DNA of 8,486 nucleotides, taken from contig CAMBXJ010000163.1 in NCBI GenBank assembly GCA_945871455.1, positions 1 through 8,486 of the forward strand, in the 5' to 3' direction. The stretch comes from Asaia bogorensis. GTDB lineage: Bacteria > Pseudomonadota > Alphaproteobacteria > Acetobacterales > Acetobacteraceae. Made by a program: the position numbers and the translations under genes. Positions 6,456-8,486 of the stretch are shown here, in pieces. How positions within the stretch are numbered: position 1 is the first letter of the stretch; each line of letters starts with the position of its first letter. The notes under the pieces were generated by a model, which was given only the letters and a program-made list of their open reading frames with translations, searched no databases and was not told the origin of the DNA.

Positions 6456-6547
6456 CCCGTCATGGTGAGCGAAGGCCCGCCATCCACGACTTGGGAGGTT
6501 GATCCATCGAAAGTCGTGGATGGTGGGCCTTCGCCCACCATGACGGG
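6456..6547. repeat. REP/BIME-like inverted pair, copy 2 (inside the transporter operon)
   Basis: Two 37-bp arms in inverted orientation, 6456-6492 and 6511-6547, differing at two positions and separated by an 18-bp spacer. Each arm starts CCCGTCATG, ends CCATCCACGACTT, and contains its own hairpin. One is the perfect GGTGGGC-GAAG-GCCCACC (right arm, read on the minus strand); the other carries the two substitutions, giving one mismatch and one wobble. The outer boxes match those of the pair at 4317-4403. Transcribed as part of the operon, the whole element could form either one long hairpin of about 37 bp or two short ones. Confidence 0.9.
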
Positions 6548-6570
6548 GTTTCGCGGGCGGGCGGGTCACA

Positions 6571-6697
6571 TCGTGCGAAGGCGCGCTCATCACGTCGTGC
6601 GAAGGCGCGCTCATCACATCGTGCGAAGGCGCGCCGATCACGTCGTGCGAAGGCGCGCCCATCACGTCGTGCGAAGGCGCGCCCATCAGGTCGTGCG
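6571..6697. repeat. 24-bp tandem repeat array, 5.3 copies
   Basis: Units start at 6571, 6595, 6619, 6643 and 6667, each beginning TCGTGCGAAGGCGCGC and ending in ATCACG, ATCACA or ATCAGG; a partial copy TCGTGCG (6691-6697) follows. Units differ only at unit positions 17, 18, 23 and 24. Copies 3-5 contain the palindrome GGCGCGCC. Each can form a small hairpin GTGC-GAAG-GCGC. There are no unique spacers, so this is not CRISPR. On the minus strand the array begins inside the last codons of the DppC-like gene and every unit carries a TGA in that gene's frame. Together with the REP pair it fills most of the 286-bp gap 6400-6685, which has no credible gene. Confidence 0.95.
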
Positions 6698-7519
6698 TCC
6701 GGTGCGCAGCAGGTCGCGCAAACCGTCCCCCAGCAGGTTGATCCCGAACACCAGCACGGCCAGCGACAGGCCGGGCACCATGATCACCCATGGGCTGAAA
6801 AACATGTAATCCTTGGCCTCGGCGATCATCAGCCCCCAGGATGGCATTGGCGGCGGCACACCCAGGCCCAGGAACGACAAAGCGGCCTCCAACAGAATCG
6901 CCAGCGCCATTTCCAAGGTCGCCACGACCGCAAGCGGTGACAGGATGTTCGGCAGCACCTCCCGCAGCAGGATATGCGATCGGGAACAGCCCGCCGCCCA
7001 GGCCGCTGCGACAAAGTCCAATGTGCGTACCTGCATGGTTGCGACGCGCGCCACGACCGCGAACCGCTCCCACAGCAGCAGTCCCAGGGTTGCCACAACG
7101 ACGGTCAGGGAACTGCCGACCAGTGCCACCACGGCCAATGCGACCAGGATCAGCGGGATCGACAGGCGCGCGGTGATGGCGAACAGCACGAAATCGTCGA
7201 CCCGCCCGCCATAGAAGCCTCCGATCACACCCATGGTGGTGCCAAGCAGGCCGGACGCGACCATGGTCAGGATACCGATCAGCATCGAGATTCGGGCGCC
7301 GTAGATCAGGCGGGCCAAATAGTCGCGGCCCAGTTGGTCGGTGCCCAGCGGGTGAGTGATGCCGCCACCGTCCATCCAGAAGGGGGGGACGAGGCGGCGG
7401 GACAGATCTTGCGCAAACGGATCATGCGTCACCAGCAATGGCGCGAAGATTGCCAGGAACAGAGTGAAACCGACGATGAACGCGCCGATCCACAGGCCCA
7501 GCTTGCTGACCGGCTTCAT
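6686..7519 (-). CDS. Peptide/nickel-type ABC importer permease, DppC/OppC-like
   Basis: Inner-membrane permease, 277 residues. It has an N-terminal membrane segment (about 8-30, LWIGAFIVGFTLFLAIFAPLL) and a periplasmic stretch with the DppC-family signature HPLGTDQLGRDYLARLIYGAR. A run of about five further hydrophobic helices follows, with the cytoplasmic EAA loop DFVAAAWAAGCSRSHILLREVLPN that docks on the ATPases, and then the conserved SFLGLGVPPPMPSWGLMI. The start at ATG 7519 overlaps the upstream permease's TGA as ATGA, so the two permeases are translationally coupled. The C-terminus is unusual at DNA level: the last codons and the TGA (6688-6686) are made of the 24-bp tandem repeat sequence, so the ending RTT may be a product of repeat growth. 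The substrate is unknown. Confidence 0.95.
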   Translation of the reverse strand: MKPVSKLGLWIGAFIVGFTLFLAIFAPLLVTHDPFAQDLSRRLVPPFWMDGGGITHPLGTDQLGRDYLARLIYGARISMLIGILTMVASGLLGTTMGVIGGFYGGRVDDFVLFAITARLSIPLILVALAVVALVGSSLTVVVATLGLLLWERFAVVARVATMQVRTLDFVAAAWAAGCSRSHILLREVLPNILSPLAVVATLEMALAILLEAALSFLGLGVPPPMPSWGLMIAEAKDYMFFSPWVIMVPGLSLAVLVFGINLLGDGLRDLLRTGRTT

Positions 7520-8433
7520 TGCGCGCGCAGCCGGGGATCGAGCAGCGCGTTCAGCAAATCAGCCCCCAATGTCAGCAAGGTGTAGATGACTGCCAGCAAC
7601 AGCACGACAGCCTGGACGGTCGGGAAATCGTTCTTGCTGATCGACTCCCAGGCCAGGAATCCGACACCGTGCAGGGCGAACACCGTTTCGATCACGACGG
7701 ACCCGCCGAGCATAAAGCCCAACTGCACCGCGGCGATGGAAACCACCGGCATCGCGGCATTGCGCGCGGCATGTTTCAGGACGATCGACATGCGCGACAG
7801 TCCCTTGGCGCGCGCGGTGCGGATATAATCGGCCGCCATCGCGTCGATCATACCGCTGCGGGTCAGTCGCAGCAGCCCCGGAATGGCCGAAAACGACAGC
7901 ACGATCCCCGGCATCACGAAATGCTGCCAGGTCCCGGTGCCCGAAATCGGCAGCCATCCCAGGTTCAGGCCGAACGTAATCATCAGCACCAGCGCCAGCC
8001 AGAAGCTCGGCATTGCCTGCCCGACCAACGCGACCAAGGAGATCGCCCGATCGATCGGGCGCCCCTCCCGCAGGGCCGAAATCACCCCCAGCGGCAGCGC
8101 CACGGACACCGCGATGCTCAGTCCCACCAGGCCCAGCGTCAGGGTGATGGGCAGACGCGAGAAGATCAGGGTGGAGACGCGTTCGCGGTAGAAATAGGAC
8201 TGGCCGAAATCGCCGACCATGGCGCGCCCAACCCAACTGAAGAATTGGGTGATCAACGGCTGGTCGAGGCCATAGGCCTTGCGAACGACCTCGATATCGT
8301 TGGCGGTGGCGTTCGGGCCGGCAATCGAAATCGCCAGATCGCCCGACAGGCGGGTGAGGGCGAAGGCGAAGGTCAGAACCGTAACGCTGACGAGCAGCGC
8401 GACCAGCAGGCGTCGCAGCAGGAATTGCACCAT
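7516..8433 (-). CDS. Peptide/nickel-type ABC importer permease, DppB/OppB-like
   Basis: Inner-membrane permease, 305 residues from ATG 8433. It opens MVQFLLRRLLVALLVSVTVLTF, the typical DppB-family N-terminus (E. coli DppB opens MLQFILRRLG...TLLTFAF), followed by a periplasmic region (LSGDLA ... YGLDQPLITQFFSWV, GDFGQSYFYRE). About five more membrane helices follow, with the EAA loop DYIRTARAKGLSRMSIVLKHAARNA, and it ends LLDPRLRAQ. A GTG at 8442 would add three residues (MCH); I prefer 8433 on family grounds. Neither start has a clear Shine-Dalgarno sequence in the visible upstream bases. The TGA overlaps the next permease's ATG. It is the first visible gene of the operon; a binding-protein gene is not in the window and could lie beyond 8486. 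Confidence 0.95.
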   Translation of the reverse strand: MVQFLLRRLLVALLVSVTVLTFAFALTRLSGDLAISIAGPNATANDIEVVRKAYGLDQPLITQFFSWVGRAMVGDFGQSYFYRERVSTLIFSRLPITLTLGLVGLSIAVSVALPLGVISALREGRPIDRAISLVALVGQAMPSFWLALVLMITFGLNLGWLPISGTGTWQHFVMPGIVLSFSAIPGLLRLTRSGMIDAMAADYIRTARAKGLSRMSIVLKHAARNAAMPVVSIAAVQLGFMLGGSVVIETVFALHGVGFLAWESISKNDFPTVQAVVLLLAVIYTLLTLGADLLNALLDPRLRAQ

Positions 8434-8486
8434 GTGACACACTAGGCGGATGCTGCGGGTGCGAACAAGCGGGAATCGGACGTCGG
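8434..8486 (-). other. Short upstream segment of the transporter operon
   Basis: 53 bases precede the DppB-like start. No promoter or ribosome binding site is convincing. One minus-strand frame is open from the edge and ends with TAG at 8444-8442, 8 bases before the ATG, reading ...SRLFAPAASA. It could be the tail of an upstream gene such as a substrate-binding protein, but 14 residues are too few to identify. Confidence 0.25.

Noticed and set aside
6571..6690. Possible CRISPR array.
   Set aside because: The 24-bp units are directly adjacent with no unique spacers and there are no cas genes in the window.
6396..7073. Minus-strand open frame that would encode five octapeptide repeats of the type M(G/S)APSHDV.
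   Set aside because: It is a shadow: most of it overlaps the DppC-like gene in another frame, and the peptide repeats only reflect translation of the 24-bp DNA array, which reads open in several frames.
7519..8445. Long plus-strand open frame opposite the DppB-like permease.
   Set aside because: Its translation is a low-complexity Gln/Arg/His/Asp-rich sequence typical of the antisense of a high-GC gene; the minus strand encodes a clear permease.

Overview
This is a high-GC window (GC-rich third codon positions throughout, AT-richer only in short leaders) that looks like an alphaproteobacterial chromosome. An acetic-acid-bacteria/Rhodospirillales-type relative would fit the OmpA-type proteins and the small CGTCATG...CATCCACGA intergenic repeats, but that placement is inference. 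No mobile element, integrase, CRISPR array or phage gene is visible.

Layout. (a) Positions 1-417 end a selenocysteine locus: the C-terminus of selenocysteine synthase SelA, then 69 bp further on an intact selC gene for tRNA-Sec. (b) Positions 421-3092 hold a leader and two tandem, separately expressed OmpA-family outer-membrane proteins. Their C-terminal peptidoglycan-binding domains are nearly identical and their beta-barrels are diverged. A very good intrinsic terminator follows the first, and a GC-rich set of inverted repeats follows the second. (c) Positions 3237-4298 encode Ada, the bifunctional alkylation-damage repair protein and regulator. Using the ATG at 3237, its five key cysteines fall at the same residue numbers as in E. 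coli Ada. (d) From 8433 down to 4469 on the minus strand runs a peptide/nickel (Dpp/Opp-type) ABC importer: two permeases overlapping by ATGA, a 286-bp gap, then two ATPases overlapping by ATGA. A substrate-binding protein gene is not in the window and may lie beyond 8486.

The most unusual DNA is non-coding. Two copies of an inverted-pair REP/BIME-like element occur, one between the convergent ada and ATPase genes (4317-4403) and one inside the transporter operon (6456-6547). Next to the second is a tandem array of five 24-bp units (6571-6690) that runs into the stop codon of the permease gene. Each array unit carries a GAAG-looped mini-hairpin and a flank resembling half of the REP arm, so the array may be a tandemly amplified REP fragment.

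The genes are ordinary and well-known families. I see no convincing new multi-gene system here. The second-look items are the repeat architecture, the OmpA pair and the selA-selC arrangement.
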